NCBI RefSeq assembly: GCF_020520425.1
Contig: NC_079490.1
Location: forward strand, 496,001-560,000
Direction of reading: 5' to 3'
From: Spinacia oleracea
Taxonomy: Eukaryota > Streptophyta > Magnoliopsida > Caryophyllales > Amaranthaceae
DNA length: 64,000 nucleotides
Shown: positions 35,643 through 53,600 of the stretch, piece by piece
Layout: the number at the start of each line of letters is the position of its first letter
How positions within the stretch are numbered: position 1 is the stretch's first letter
Made by a program: the position numbers and the translations under genes
Notes under the pieces: generated by a model
Databases searched by the model: none
Told to the model about the DNA's origin: nothing
The model's input: only the letters and a program-made list of their open reading frames with translations

Positions 35643-38391
35643 ATGAACAACTATTCATTAGAGTTGCAGTTCCTGCACCTGAAGCCTGCTAAACTTGGCC
35701 GAACCTCGTTGATTCGAAAATCGAGAAGCAACCCGAGAAGCGCCCTTGTTCTATCCGATAAAGGCGTTGATCCTCTCGTTGAATTAAAAATCAAACAAGT
35801 TATTGAGAGGCAGTTTAAGGGTTTCATATCATTATCCAAGAAAGAAACACAGTTTGATCCTGCTCTTCTTAAAGAGGCTTATGAAACTTGTAAACAAATC
35901 TGTTCTGAACGTTCTACCACCTACTATCTAGGTAGTTTTCACCTCTTAATACTATTTTACTACTTAATTAAGCATCTTAGTTCGGGTTTTTTTGTTTTGT
36001 TTTTTTCAATTTTCGAGTCTGATGGAAAATGGTTCAGGAAGTTTGCTGATGACTGAAGAAAGAAAGAAAGCAGTTTGGGCAGTCTATGGTATGTTTGTCT
36101 CCCTAACTTAACCAAACACACTGTAACAAAAAGATCAAGATTCCAAATAAGGATCAAAGAACAGAATTTGGCTGAAATATTTAGACCAATGATTCATAAA
36201 TTAATCAAACACTCTGTAACAAAAAGATAAAGATTCCTAATATGGATCAAATTATAGAATTTGGCTGAAATATTTAGACAAATGCTTCATTATCCCTAAC
36301 CTGCAGCTTGGGGGCAAAGGACAGATGAGTTAGTAGATGAGAAACTCGCAAGCGAGGCTGAGTTAGATAGCTGGGAAAAGAAGCTTGAAGACATCTTCAA
36401 TGGTTGTCCTCAAGATATAGCAGACACTGCTTTAGCTGACAGTGTTCAGAGATTTCCCCTTGACATTGAGGTTTCTCCTGCACAACTTTTCTCCTAGACT
36501 CTTCCTTTTACGGCTCTGTTTGGTTTGGTATAAAACGTTTGAAGTACAAAATGATTTTCCATGGAAAACAAACACAGTTCCAAACTATTTTTCCTTTGTT
36601 TTTCCACCTTCGAAAGAGCTATGAAAAATTGTTTTTCATAAACTTGACAAACCAAACAACGTAAAATGATTGAAAAGGGGAAAATCGTATTCCATGAAAA
36701 CGTTTTACACTCTACCAAACGGAGCCTTACCACTGTTATTCTTCTTGGCTTTTTTTTTTGACAATAATTTACTTTTTTCTTGGTGATTAGCCTTTCAAAG
36801 ATTTGCTCAAAGGGATGAGAATGGACACATGGAAAACTCGTTACGAGAACTACGAAGAGCTTATACTGTACTGCTACTATGTAGCTGTAACAGGTTGCTT
36901 AATGGCTCTCCCTATAGCAGGAATTTCACCAGAATCTGACACTTCTACTGAAAGCATTTACAATGCAGTCGTTTGCTTAGGAATCGGAAACCAGCTAACT
37001 AACATCCTCAGAGATGTAGCAGAAGAGTAAACTCTAAATTTTATACTTATTACTCCATAATTAGGGTTAAAAATCAGCTGATTAACATCCTCAGATATGT
37101 AGCAGAAGAGTTAAACTCTCTACTTATTGCTCCATAAATCAGCTGATTAACATCCTCAGACTCTACTTATTACTCCATAATTAGGGTTAAAAATCAGCTG
37201 ATTAACATCCTCAGAGATGTAGCAGAAGAGTAAACTCTAAATTCTCTACTTATTACTCCATAATTAGGGTTAAAAATCAGCTGATTAACTCTCAGATATG
37301 TTTGTTTCTTTGATTCAGTGCTTCTAGGGGGAGAGTGTACCTTCCACAAGACGAGCTAAGAGAGTTTGGGTTGACAGACGATGATATATTGTCCGGGAAT
37401 GTCACAGAGAAATGGCGGGAATTCACGAAGATGCAGATAAAGAGAGCAAGATACTATTACGATCAAGGAGAGTATATTGCTTCTCAGCTAGACATCGCCA
37501 GTAGGTGGCCGGTATGCAACATACTAACTCATATAAAAAAAACGTAATATCACTATGAATCTAGCAATATATATCACTATGAATATACTGCTTCATCACA
37601 CATATAAAAAAAACACATAATATCACTATGAATACATCAATATATACTTGTATATTCTAAGAGAAGAATCGAAGTTTGTACTCAGAACCAGAGAGAGTAA
37701 TCGCAAACATATATGTAAAGATGGCGGTGGGCCGGGCCACAAGTTCAAAAAAATAAAAGCCATGCCCAAGACAAGAAAAAAGCACGGCCAGGCACGAGCA
37801 CGAAGTCGTGGGGCGTGTGCCACATTTTTTGGAAAAAGAACGACAAGGCATAAAACTATGGCCGAGGACTGACCCGCCCCGGCATAAAAAACGTGGCCCA
37901 AGACACGAAAAAAGCACGGTCCGACACGAAGTCGTGGGCCGCATTTATTTGAAAAAAGAATGACAAGGCACAGCACGAGGGCCCGGCCCGACAGCCCGAT
38001 GCAGAGTGGATGGGCCAGTTCAGGCACATGACCCTTGGACTCGGCCCAAATCCTGACCCATCCCGGCCCACCTCCATCTTTAAGTATATGGTTTTTCTCA
38101 CCCCAAAAGAATGTTACTGCTAAAGACTGAAAGACTAAACTTAATCAGCATATCATGCATAAACTGATACATACTACTGACTGACAAAACTGAGGGGTTG
38201 TTAAATTTGATTAAACCTAGGTGTGGGCATCAATGCTGTTGTACCGGAAGATATTGGATAAAATAGAGGCAAACAATTACGACAACTTAACCACACGAGC
38301 TAAAGTCGGGAACACGGAGAAGCTGCTAACGCTGCCACTAGCTTACGGCAAAGCCATGGGTTGGTGTCCAGAAAAGGTCGTCCCTCGTTGA
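35643..38391 (+). CDS. PSY: Phytoene synthase-like protein, copy 2 (six exons)
   Basis: Exons 35643-35931, 36038-36088, 36307-36470, 36791-37026, 37319-37511 and 38221-38391 join in frame to 367 residues with GT-AG introns at each junction. The gene keeps six exons, the layout expected for plant PSY. Both aspartate motifs survive (DELVD; RDVAED), with [11 protein letters not shown] and SRWPVWAS following. Changes from the family: DELVDGPN reads DELVDEKL with the loop three residues shorter than copy 1, and AGTVG reads AVTGC. The C-terminus is [14 protein letters not shown]. Intron 3 carries a Tourist-like MITE, intron 4 carries tandem copies of the exon 4 end, and intron 5 carries a GC-rich repeat. 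The gene is open but may be weakly active. It lies 529 bp downstream of copy 1 in the same direction. Confidence 0.83.
36512..36726 (+). mobile_element. Tourist-like MITE in intron 3 of PSY-like gene 2
   Basis: Terminal inverted repeats run GGCTCTGTTTGGTTTGGT at the left and the inverse of CCAAACGGAGCC at the right. TTAC flanks both sides. The interior (GTAAAATGATTGAAAAGGGG) matches copies at 40,940 and 59,624. Confidence 0.75.
36987..37300 (+). repeat. Tandem copies of the exon 4 end in intron 4 of PSY-like gene 2
   Basis: The exon 4 end (CAGCTAACTAACATCCTCAG, then the donor) is repeated as CAGCTGATTAACATCCTCAG at about 37,075, 37,140, 37,197 and, truncated, 37,278. The copy at 37,197 retains GATGTAGCAGAAGA followed by a GT donor (37,230-37,231) identical to the authentic one at 37,027. 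The spacer ACTTATTACTCCATAATTAG is repeated as well. Confidence 0.85.
37725..38090 (+). repeat. GC-rich dispersed repeat in intron 5 of PSY-like gene 2
   Basis: Shares motifs such as GTCGTGGG, ACGACAAGGCA and GATGCAGAGTGG with 58,795-59,065 and, more weakly, with 39,535-39,830. Two halves of the copy resemble each other (ACGAAGTCGTGGG near 37,799 and 37,927). The family is unknown and no terminal repeats could be defined. Long frames inside it are compositional. Confidence 0.6.
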
Positions 38392-38477
38392 TTAATCTCA
38401 CTAATCCACCAACACAAAGTTCCATTTACATATGTACTGTCAACTCTTGTGAAACATCAGATGTATCAAAATCAAGG

Positions 38478-38693
38478 AATCAGAGACGTACTAAAATTTC
38501 CACCCATGAAAATAACATTGATTTTCAGCTTTTGACACAGATAAGGTTTTAGTGGTTGTACATTAAGCCCCGCGATTTTAAGATTAAACCATGCACAATA
38601 ATCCCACAGGTTTAACATTAAAACTAAAAGGATCCTCCTATTTCCTTTGAAAAACAAAACCAAGCACTTCAACTTCAACTCAGCAACTAAGGT
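38478..38693 (+). promoter_or_regulatory. Third copy of the PSY-cluster promoter block
   Basis: Matches the upstream region of gene 1 from CAGAGACGTACTAAAATTTC through TTTTAGTGGTTGTA to the leader ACTTCAACTTCAACTCAG. It now precedes a destroyed reading frame. Confidence 0.65.
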
Positions 38694-39430
38694 ATGAACT
38701 ACTTAGGTAGTGTTCTCTTCACCTGAATTTCACTTATCTTATCTTATTTTATTAGCCCTGAACTTATCTTATTTTATCTTATCTTATCTTATTGACCTTT
38801 ATCTTATCTTATCTGAACTTATTGACCCTTATCTTATCTTATCTTATTAACCCTTATCTTATCTTATTGACCTTTATCTTATTGAAACTTATAGTATTAC
38901 TTTATGTAATATTTATCTCACCTTATCTTATCTTATCTTATCTTATTGGCCCTGAACTTATCTTATCTTATCTTATTGACCCTGAACTTATCTTATCTTA
39001 TCTTATCTTATTGGCCCTGAACTTATCTTATTTTATCTTATCTTATTTTATCTTATCTTATCTTATCTTATCTTATTAGACCTGAAATAAGTGAAAATAA
39101 GGTGAAGAGAACAGAGCCTTACTATTCATTAGGGTTCCAAAATCAAAATCAAAGCTTCCTTGTTCTATCCAATAAGTGTTTTGATCCTCTTTCTGAACAA
39201 AAAATCCGAAAAGTGTTTCATTACCAGGAAAGAAAACCAGTTTCATCATATTCCTTCTTAAAGATGCCATTTTGTTGGTAATTGTTTGCCTCTATTTTAT
39301 CCAGTATATATTGTACCAGAAATTACTGGATAAATAGAGGCAAACAATTACCAACAACTTGACGAAACAAGTAAAATTTGGGAGTACAAAGAGGACTGCT
39401 TAAGCGTTTACGCTTATGCTAAAATTATGG
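38694..39430 (+). pseudogene. Phytoene synthase-like remnant, third tandem copy
   Basis: ATGAAC at 38,694 matches the start of copy 2. A 413-bp MITE (38,706-39,118) follows at once. Beyond it comes exon 1 sequence (CTATTCATTAGGG; CTTGTTCTATCCAATAAG; GTTTTGATCCTCTTTCTGAA) up to about 39,262. The copy then jumps to the last exon (TACTGGATAAATAGAGGCAA to GCTTATGCTAAAATTATGG), so exons 2-5 are gone. The junction carries an inverted duplication of about 32 bp (39,274-39,306 and 39,324-39,355) of the last-exon sequence. Several frame and length changes leave no usable frame. Confidence 0.85.
38706..39118 (+). mobile_element. Tourist-like MITE with TTATC microsatellite core
   Basis: Ends GTGTTCTCTTCACC and the inverse of GGTGAAGAGAACAGAGCC form terminal inverted repeats of about 30 bp, with TTA on both sides (38,703-38,705 and 39,119-39,121). 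Most of the interior is TTATCTTATC repeats broken by TGACCC and TGGCCCTGAAC. The TTA target fits PIF/Harbinger-derived MITEs. Confidence 0.8.
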
Positions 39431-40729
39431 ATTCAATAAAAATGCCAAAGGAAACATTATTATGCAGCACTGCAGCAGGGCCCTATGCAGTATGCACCAT
39501 GTGCACCATTATTCAGCTCCAAAACCAACCTTGCTAGGCTGGCCCGAGATATGGCACGAAAAAAGCACGGCCTTCCCAGCAGGTTGTGGGCCATATGTAG
39601 GGGTCGGGGCTGATTTTTTTGAGGAAAACACGACAAAACACATTTCATTGATTGAAATTAGGCCTAGGAACGAGGCCCGAGGGCACATGGGCTTTTTGTT
39701 GTGTCCAGGCCGCCTTTTCAAAAAAATTGGTACGGCCCAGTCTAGCACGGAACAAGCGGGCTTAGTGTGGACGTTCAAGTCAAGATATGTGGGCTTAGCA
39801 CAGAGCACAACCCGGTACGCCTACAGCCATCGTTTGCTGTGGCACACTGCTTCAGTAACTATAATTATTTGGGTAATAATTAAGATACACTCAACTTTGC
39901 CACAAAATTGCAGCTACACTTTTCTTTGGATCAGCTTTTTCGATCAACTTCGAATGTTCAGCTACATAATGCAAACGCAAACGAACTACAATCTCTCTTC
40001 AACATAGACTATTCCACCATTATAAACCGCGATTGATAGGCTTTGGGCACTACACGCACGGGTACTGGGCATTTTACTACACAATTCATCCTTTAATTGA
40101 TTAAGACAGCAGTATTACAAAAGTGAAACTGATGCAGAACTTTAAAAACTAGTCTAAAACACAGAATTCTTGGGCGAGATTGTAAGTGAAGACGCTGACC
40201 CGGGAAACTTGAAAATAGATGAAAATGCAGGCACTAATACAGAATTCTTGGGACTAATTGGGGGAAAAAATTATATAAAGCACCCATTGAAATAGGAAAT
40301 TAACTATTTGTCTCTCTACAAGAACCCCCTGCCAACCAAACAACCATTCTTCTACATTGAATAAACAAAAAAAATTAGAAGACAATATTAAAAAAAAAAA
40401 GGCCAAAAAAGGACCGAGAAAAGCAAAGAAAATTGGCGTTAAAGATACCACAATGTTTTGCTGGAAATCGGTACATATCCCTCCTACAAAGCTCCGTAGA
40501 CTCCTCTCTTTCGCGAAATTCACCATAATAATCTAGAAGCATCAAGTCAAAACAAGATTTTATCTGCTGTATTTATCACATTGTGATTAGCAATCCATTC
40601 ATCACCATATATAGGAGAATGACTAACAACCGCTAATCCATGTAACAGCGCTCAATAACTTAGGGTCGGGTCAGGTCAGGTAGGAGGCTTTCCACCACCA
40701 CAAACCATCTCGTCATTGGCTACTTCAAA
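39431..40729. other. Gap between the PSY remnant and PP2A, with a GC-rich repeat
   Basis: About 39,535-39,830 holds a diverged GC-rich repeat (GGCACGAAAAAAGCACGGCC) like the one in PSY-like intron 5. The part nearest PP2A (about 40,250-40,729) is probably its 3' untranslated region. Frames of up to 181 codons here show no recognisable protein. Confidence 0.5.
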
Positions 40730-46843
<6,114 letters not shown>

Positions 46844-47352
46844 CGTCGGAAACCCTAGAAACAGATCTTCTTCTTCTCCTTCCCCCTTTTCTCCTTCCTT
46901 GGCGACGTCAGCGTTGAAGAGAGAGAAAGTGAGAGAGAGAAAGGGGCAGAAATGGAGGAGAGAGAAAGTGAGAGATTAGAGATTATTCAGAATTTGGAGG
47001 AGAGAGAAAGAGAGAGAACAACGGTGGTGGTGGAAGATGGAGAAGGGAAGTACCAATTTGGAAAACCCTCGCTTTTCATCGATTACCACTCCTTTTTTAT
47101 TTATTTCTTTTTTTTCGTAATTTATTAGTTGGAAAATAAAAATAAAAATAAATAAACTCATGAATTATTATTATTTATTAATATTGAGATTTTTTTTTGC
47201 GCTTGTAATTTTCAAAATATTTGGGCTTACTCGAAACTAGATATCGTGCCTTTTTGTGTCACTCGACTTCAAGTGCGTGAACAACACACCCAAGTTATTA
47301 CTCAAACCAAAAAAATCTTGAGGTGAGTCAGTTTTGTATCTATTGAAAACTA
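46844..47352 (-). promoter_or_regulatory. Probable PP2A 5' leader and promoter region
   Basis: A purine/pyrimidine-biased GAGAGAGAAAG run at about 46,915-47,020 (CT-rich on the coding strand) is typical of plant 5' leaders. No TATA box is obvious. Confidence 0.45.
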
Positions 47353-47680
47353 CTCCCTCCGTCCCGGAATACTTGACCTGTTTTCCTTATCGGGCCGTCC
47401 CTTAATACTTGACCTGTTTCTAAAAATGGAAATATTCTAACAATATTATATTATTTCTCACTCCACCCCTATTAACTCACCTACCCCCTACTCCATACAA
47501 AAAATAATTAAAAATTCAACCCCTACTCTCCCCCAACCCCACCTCTTAACCCACCTCCCACTAACTACATTAAAATATTACCCCACTATCAACTACTACC
47601 TATTAAATTAAATAAGTCAATTCAAGTCCCTTAAACTCTGTGCCGGTCAAACCGGGTCGAGTATTCCGGGACGGAGGGAG
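47353..47680. mobile_element. Stowaway MITE
   Basis: Inverted ends CTCCCTCCGTCCCGGAATAC and GTATTCCGGGACGGAGGGAG are near-perfect, and TA flanks both sides (47,351-47,352 and 47,681-47,682). At 328 bp it is a standard Tc1/mariner-derived MITE lying in the PP2A upstream region. Confidence 0.92.
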
Positions 47681-47682
47681 TA

Positions 47683-48786
47683 TATTATTGTGAGAAGTTA
47701 ATATATGTTAACCATTTTTATTTTATAGTACATTCGGTTTAAGTTCATTCGGATAGAGTAGGTTACGGAGTACATAATAGTGAGTCGTTGACTTTTGTTG
47801 AGTGGGGTAGTTTTGTGCACTTTTTGAAATAAAATAAGGTTATTGAAGGAACCATGAAGCATACTAGGTAAGTAATACTGAGAATTTAGTCTTATAATAG
47901 ACATACTGACACCTGTTAATTAACAAATTGTGCTCAGTAGTATGTTAGCTAGATAGGAGGTGAATGGTATGACATGTGGTATAACGGTTTATTGTGATTA
48001 TCATATAATCTTTTGTAAGAATTCATATAAATACAAAAAAGTTTTTGTTCGAAAAATAATTTTTAATCAGTCTAATTAATTTATTCACTAAGAATAAGGT
48101 AAATGTAACATGGCTAAATCCTCACGAGTCAAGAGTATGACAAATAATATCTATTATATGAACCTGTTTTAGTTATTAATTGAACCTAAATATTCTTATT
48201 TTTCTCTTAACATACTGAAAACTAACCAAAATTCATTATAACTTCATGTACTGCAAATTTATAAACCAAACTTGCTAATTTGGGTATTTCTTATCTTTTT
48301 CTTTATCATACCTAATATATATGAACTTGACTTTAATTTACTAAAATTAATTTAACTTGTTTATCTTGAACTACGTGAAAATACGATAAGAACGATGAAT
48401 CGTTAATTAGTTTATTTAACTTAACTACTTTTCAATAAATAGACATTCTATAGGTTGTGAAATCAAAATCAATATAAACACAATTCTTCCATGTAGTAAA
48501 TAAATCAACCTCAATAGGTATATATGTAACACATATGAACACTTAGAACTTGAATTCTACCTCCACAACGAAATTGGTGTATACTATAGTCGTAACATAC
48601 AATTTTCACTCGATTTGCCTATTTAAGCCAACTCCACTTTACTTTGAGCTCGAGCTTTAAAAATATTTAATGTTATGATTTAGTCATTAATAATAATACG
48701 GCACATCCAACCACCAATGCTAATACTATGCTAATTCCATCAATGAAACAAATACATTTATACTTGTAGTAATAACAACAATAATA
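47683..48786. other. AT-rich intergenic DNA
   Basis: I see no gene or structured repeat between the Stowaway element and the solo LTR. Confidence 0.5.
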
Positions 48787-49437
48787 TGTAGGAACATATA
48801 GATGCATAAAGCGGAATTTCAGGAAACAATTTCCTAACATCTATCACAGGATCTCATGCATAACAATAGTATAGATCAGATTAAGTCGAAAGAATAATCA
48901 CCTTTGAAGCGTGTTCTCCCGTTCGTATGCAAGCTTCGAAGATCTTAGAGCCCCACTTGTTGCTCCTCTACTCAGTCCACAAGCACGAATTGAATCCCAC
49001 GTATGCTAGTACGGAAGAGAACGATCACAATCTGTCTCTTGCTTTGTTTGGGATGTACGGCGTTTAGAGAATGACAGTTAGGGTTTTTGTGTTTTCCTTT
49101 TGTGTCAGATATTCAATCACGTAGTTTCTAAATCCCTGACATTATAACTATTATAATGTGAGAGTTTTAGGTTAACACAAAACTAAAGCCCAACATTCTT
49201 CCCTTAACAGACCGGTTGCCATCGGGCCTTTTGGGCCCATTCCAATTAATGCTTATATGTGTGACCTTATAGGATTAATATATTTTAGTTGTAGGTCCAA
49301 TCAATATTGTCCTGCTAATCACATTTATTTTCTAGCAAGCAAATATGATTACTAAAATAATTAACTTATTATCTTCATAATTAATTCCTATTTATATTTA
49401 GTAATTGCCGGAAATGTCTAAGGACATAATTCCTTCA
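48787..49437 (-). mobile_element. Solo LTR of an LTR retrotransposon, probably Copia
   Basis: On the minus strand it runs TGAAGGAATTATGTCC to ATGTTCCTACA, 651 bp, TG to CA, and is flanked by a 5-bp duplication TAATA (48,782-48,786 and 49,438-49,442). No internal region is present, as after recombination between two LTRs. It differs from the 1,343-bp LTR at 7,581, apart from a similar start. Confidence 0.85.
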
Positions 49438-49442
49438 TAATA

Positions 49443-50692
49443 ACCCAACCATCTATCAACAATCAACCTTGGTATGTTTATTTATTACAACAAAGTTAAT
49501 TATGCACTAATTTGCAAACTTCATCTATATGTAATACAAATTAAATTGATGCACAAATGTATATGTGTTCTATTTACGTGATATTCACTTACATGAACTT
49601 ATACGGAGTATAAGTTTAAGTAAACTTATCTGAACTTAATTTAGCTTATCATAACTTTTTCCAGTTGTAAATTGTACTATACGTATTTAACTATCCTTAT
49701 TTTTTCCTTCGTGAAATTGTTACATCTGACCTTGTAAGAACTTATTCAGTTATTTGGTCATATCTAGACATATTTTTCTCGTAATAGTGAAAATAAACTA
49801 AACATTACACATCCTACATCATAAGGAACACGTCATGTACACACATTTTGTCATCTCACGTATACAACACCCAACCATTTCATAAAGACTAATTAACCTA
49901 ATCCGATAACGTCTTAATTCTTAAACGATAATAATCCAGGAGTTTAAACCCGTAGATATTATAAAGATTCAATTAATAAGGCGGGTTTGTTTGACCCATA
50001 GGATATTGACCCATATTGTAGAGAAGATTGAAAAAAGAGGGACCAATGGTGATGACATGCCAAAGTTCATTCGTTTTCTTTTCTGGTAGTAGTTGGACTT
50101 ATGAGGAAGATTATTTAAGATCTCATTAATTACTTTTTAATACAGTAGCTTATACTAACTCCTCTGCCTTACCAGATTACCAGTCACTTTAATTTAATTC
50201 CTTTTATTCAAACAAACAAACACTTCCATTCATTCTTTCAATTAGCAAAGCCTAATTTCACACTTTCTCTTCATTCCACCTTTTTTGTTTTCAGAAAAAG
50301 GAAATTCAAAATGTCAAAATTTGAGTGATGTAAGATTGTAAGGTGGGTGATCCCCAGCTGTAATAATATCTTCAGTTATGCATTGCTTTGCTTAACCCCC
50401 TTTTTCTGGAGTGTTGATTTTTGAGAGATAAACTAAAAACCTCAATTTTCACGTTTTCTTGAAAGTTGAAACCCTCTTCTTCTTGTTTAATTTACATCTG
50501 CTGTGAAATTAAGAACAAAAGGGAGGATTTTTGGGTAGTTAATCAGTTTTTATCAGCTGGGTTTGGATCAGATTCATACTTTGAAGCTGAAATTGTACTC
50601 GATCTGTGATTTTATTTCTGGGTTTTTGGTAGAAAGGAAAAAAGGAAGTATTTTCCCCCCATTTATGAAATTTGAGCTTCTGAATTCTGGAC
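49443..50692 (+). promoter_or_regulatory. Upstream region and leader of the F-box/kelch gene
   Basis: AT-rich intergenic DNA grades into a T/C-rich stretch at about 50,220-50,690 that looks like a plant 5' leader. No repeat or further gene was recognised. Confidence 0.4.
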
Positions 50693-53600
50693 ATGGAACG
50701 AGGTGCTGAAGAGTCTCCAAATGCTCATAGGGGTTTTCGTCTTCAAGCTCCTCTGGTAAATTTATTGCTTAAATTCTTCTATTTTGTCATCAAATTTATG
50801 GAACGTTTGGATGATTTTATCTTTTCATTTTCTGCTGAAATGTCTGGTACTTTGTTGGGTGAATTGTGTGGAATTTTGATTGGTGTGTGTTGTTGAAAAA
50901 TGGCAATAAAAGGGAGTACCCTTTTTATCTAGGGAACTTAATTTTGGAGGCTCAGATTATTCAATTTTGATGGGTTTTGTACTCTTTTCCAGATTCCCTT
51001 CTTTGCTCAAAAACTCATAGATACTTGCAATATACTGGAATCTGTTTTCATATTCTCTTGAAAAAGAAGGAATTTTTCGATACCTTGAATTGTTCGATTT
51101 TGAGTTCAGTTTCCATTTTGCACAATTACTCTAGCATGATTGGAGAAGGGCCAATCCCCAATTATCGAATCGTTCCCTTGGCGCCCCAACTCTCCAATTT
51201 ACCTTGCCATACCACCTTAAATGAATATATACTTGAGTGTGATCATTTGAAACCAATTGGAAACTTTATTAAGAAGAGTTTGAGTAATAAAGAACTGTTA
51301 GATTAGGTATTTCTTACATGATTCTATAGCTATGTGAGTGTACATGTTGGGTGTTTTTATTACCTCATTTCTGTTCCTCATCCATAGGTAAAGTAAGTTG
51401 ATTGTATAGGGGTGCCAATATGCGATTTGAGCCGTGTGAGTGTGATAATTTATGTTTCTCTTTCTATCTTCGTTGGTAAATTCTTTTTGATAATATTATT
51501 AATGAAACATAATACCACATTTTAGTAAAGAGTTGAGTACACAAGCCAGGACAAGATTGACTAGAGCAATACAAGTAGACATTTCATTGTCAAAAGGTAC
51601 TGTTCATCTACGGCCATGTTTGGTAAACAGCATTCATATTACCAGTATTTAGCATTTTGACCAAGTTTAATGCTAGTTCATCTGTCTGGGCCCTTTGGGG
51701 TATGTCAATTTGGACCCAAATTGTTAATCTGCAAAATGCTTTGAGCCTATGACCAACTTAATATAATGTTTGGCATGTTTGGTGAAATGCTGACTCCTAC
51801 TTTTACCAACATTTTTTTACAAAACTGCTACTGTTAATTAAGCCTGTTAACACTACTTTGTATATGCTAATTGCTAACTATAAATGCTGACAGCTGCTCC
51901 TAACTTTTATTTGCCAAACACGGTTGTAATTTAACCGAAGCAAGTTGATCAGAGAGACTACTTATCAACTTAGATCAAGGATTCATCACTCATCAGGGTT
52001 AATTTAGCATTATTTGGTTCTAGAGTAACTCCTGGCATGGTTCAAGTACATCCCTTCTGGGTTTCCTTGACTTGTAGCATGACTTTTATGCAGAGTTTCT
52101 GCCTACATTTAACTCGAGTTCACTACATGGGGAAATGAGGTTGGAATACGGAGGTGTACTGACAATTGAGTGAATTGACAAACACTACTTTGAATTTATC
52201 TTATGTGCTTTTTCACTCTAAAAACTGTCTCCTAGGTTCCAACTTCCAGTAGCCTATGTTACATGAACTGGGCTTCAAGTGTCCAACAAAGGTATGCAGA
52301 GCAACAGAGTGGTTGAAATCTACCATTCTGCTATTATTTATGTCTGAAGTTAAAGGTCAACTTACCTATGGCCGGTCATCCAGAATCTGTGAAGACTTCT
52401 CTAAGTTAATACGAAGGAGCACTTACGACAGCCAATAGCAACCGTTCTCAAGTTAGCACGTGATGCCTATGCTACAGCATAAACTCACATACATACGGCA
52501 TACCCTTCAAAAATAAACATACTTACTCTCTATAGAACCTTCTCCTGACTACACCTTCATGTTCATTATCGGTTTCAACTACTTCCTTTTGCTGCCATAA
52601 AACACCGAAAATCTCTTTGCTCAAATCATTCAACAACCTAAATTTTTCCACCTTCTGCATTATTCTTATCTCACATCTGTTTTGATTGGGCTTGTTGAAG
52701 AATCTGAGCTAGACAGTTGCTTGTATGTTCATTCTCATTTTTTTCTGCTAAATTACTTGGACTGGAAATGCTGTGGCTAGATTTCTCTAAGTTTGAATGA
52801 TCTCATTATCTCAATGTTCTGTTATGGACACGGCCACCTGATGTGAGTCATGTGACCATTCCTTTCTGAAGCAAGTGTGCCTTGTATCATCTCTCATTAT
52901 TGTCTTATGTTGCTATATCATTTTCCATGGATCAGTTATGGGCCTTATGGCTGCTGGTCAGGTGCTGACGCACTATTTACGTCAATCTCAAGTTTTTTTG
53001 GTTTCTTCTCCCAAACGCTTCATCTGTAGGTTTCTAAATCTTAAAAGATAGGACTAACATGCTTTTTCAGCTATTTCTTTCCAGTAAGTCTTTTCATGTG
53101 TCAGATAACAGATGTTGAAGATTTATCATTTAATGAAGTGTTTTACCAATGAGAAAGCATACCAAGAGCTATACTATTCCAGTATGACAATTAATTTTGT
53201 CATATCACATTTTTGTTGTCTGCTTACTGTTTGAATTTATTTGATGTGCAAATTCCTTGTAGTTAGGGTATATATGCTCTGTTTTTGTAGTTGCTCTCTA
53301 TTTTTATCTCTCGGATTCTCATTTGTGAACAAATATTTCAGGTCGATTCCGTATCATGCTATTGCAAGGTAGACTCTAGTTTAAAAACGGTTGTCGGTGC
53401 AAGAAGGTTTGTTCCCGGGTCAAAGATTTGTATCCAGCCCGATATAAATCCCCGGGCCCACAAGAAAAAGAACTCTCGCAGGGAGAGGACCCGTGTTCAA
53501 CCACCTCTCTTGCCCGGCCTCCCTGATGACCTGGCAATTGCTTGTCTCATCCGAGTCCCCCGAGTAGAGCATCGAAAGCTCCGCCTAGTTTGCAAAAGAT

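Noticed and set aside
37626-38101. Frames of 74-133 codons within intron 5 of PSY-like gene 2
   Set aside because: They fall in a GC-rich repeat and occur on both strands. The intron is spliced cleanly around them by reading-frame logic.
39462-40007. 181-codon frame downstream of the PSY remnant
   Set aside because: It runs through a diverged GC-rich repeat and then AT-rich DNA. No motif or consistent codon character.
50977-51306. 109-codon frame in the F-box/kelch intron
   Set aside because: No recognisable family or splice logic. It is likely a chance frame in intron or retained 5' sequence.
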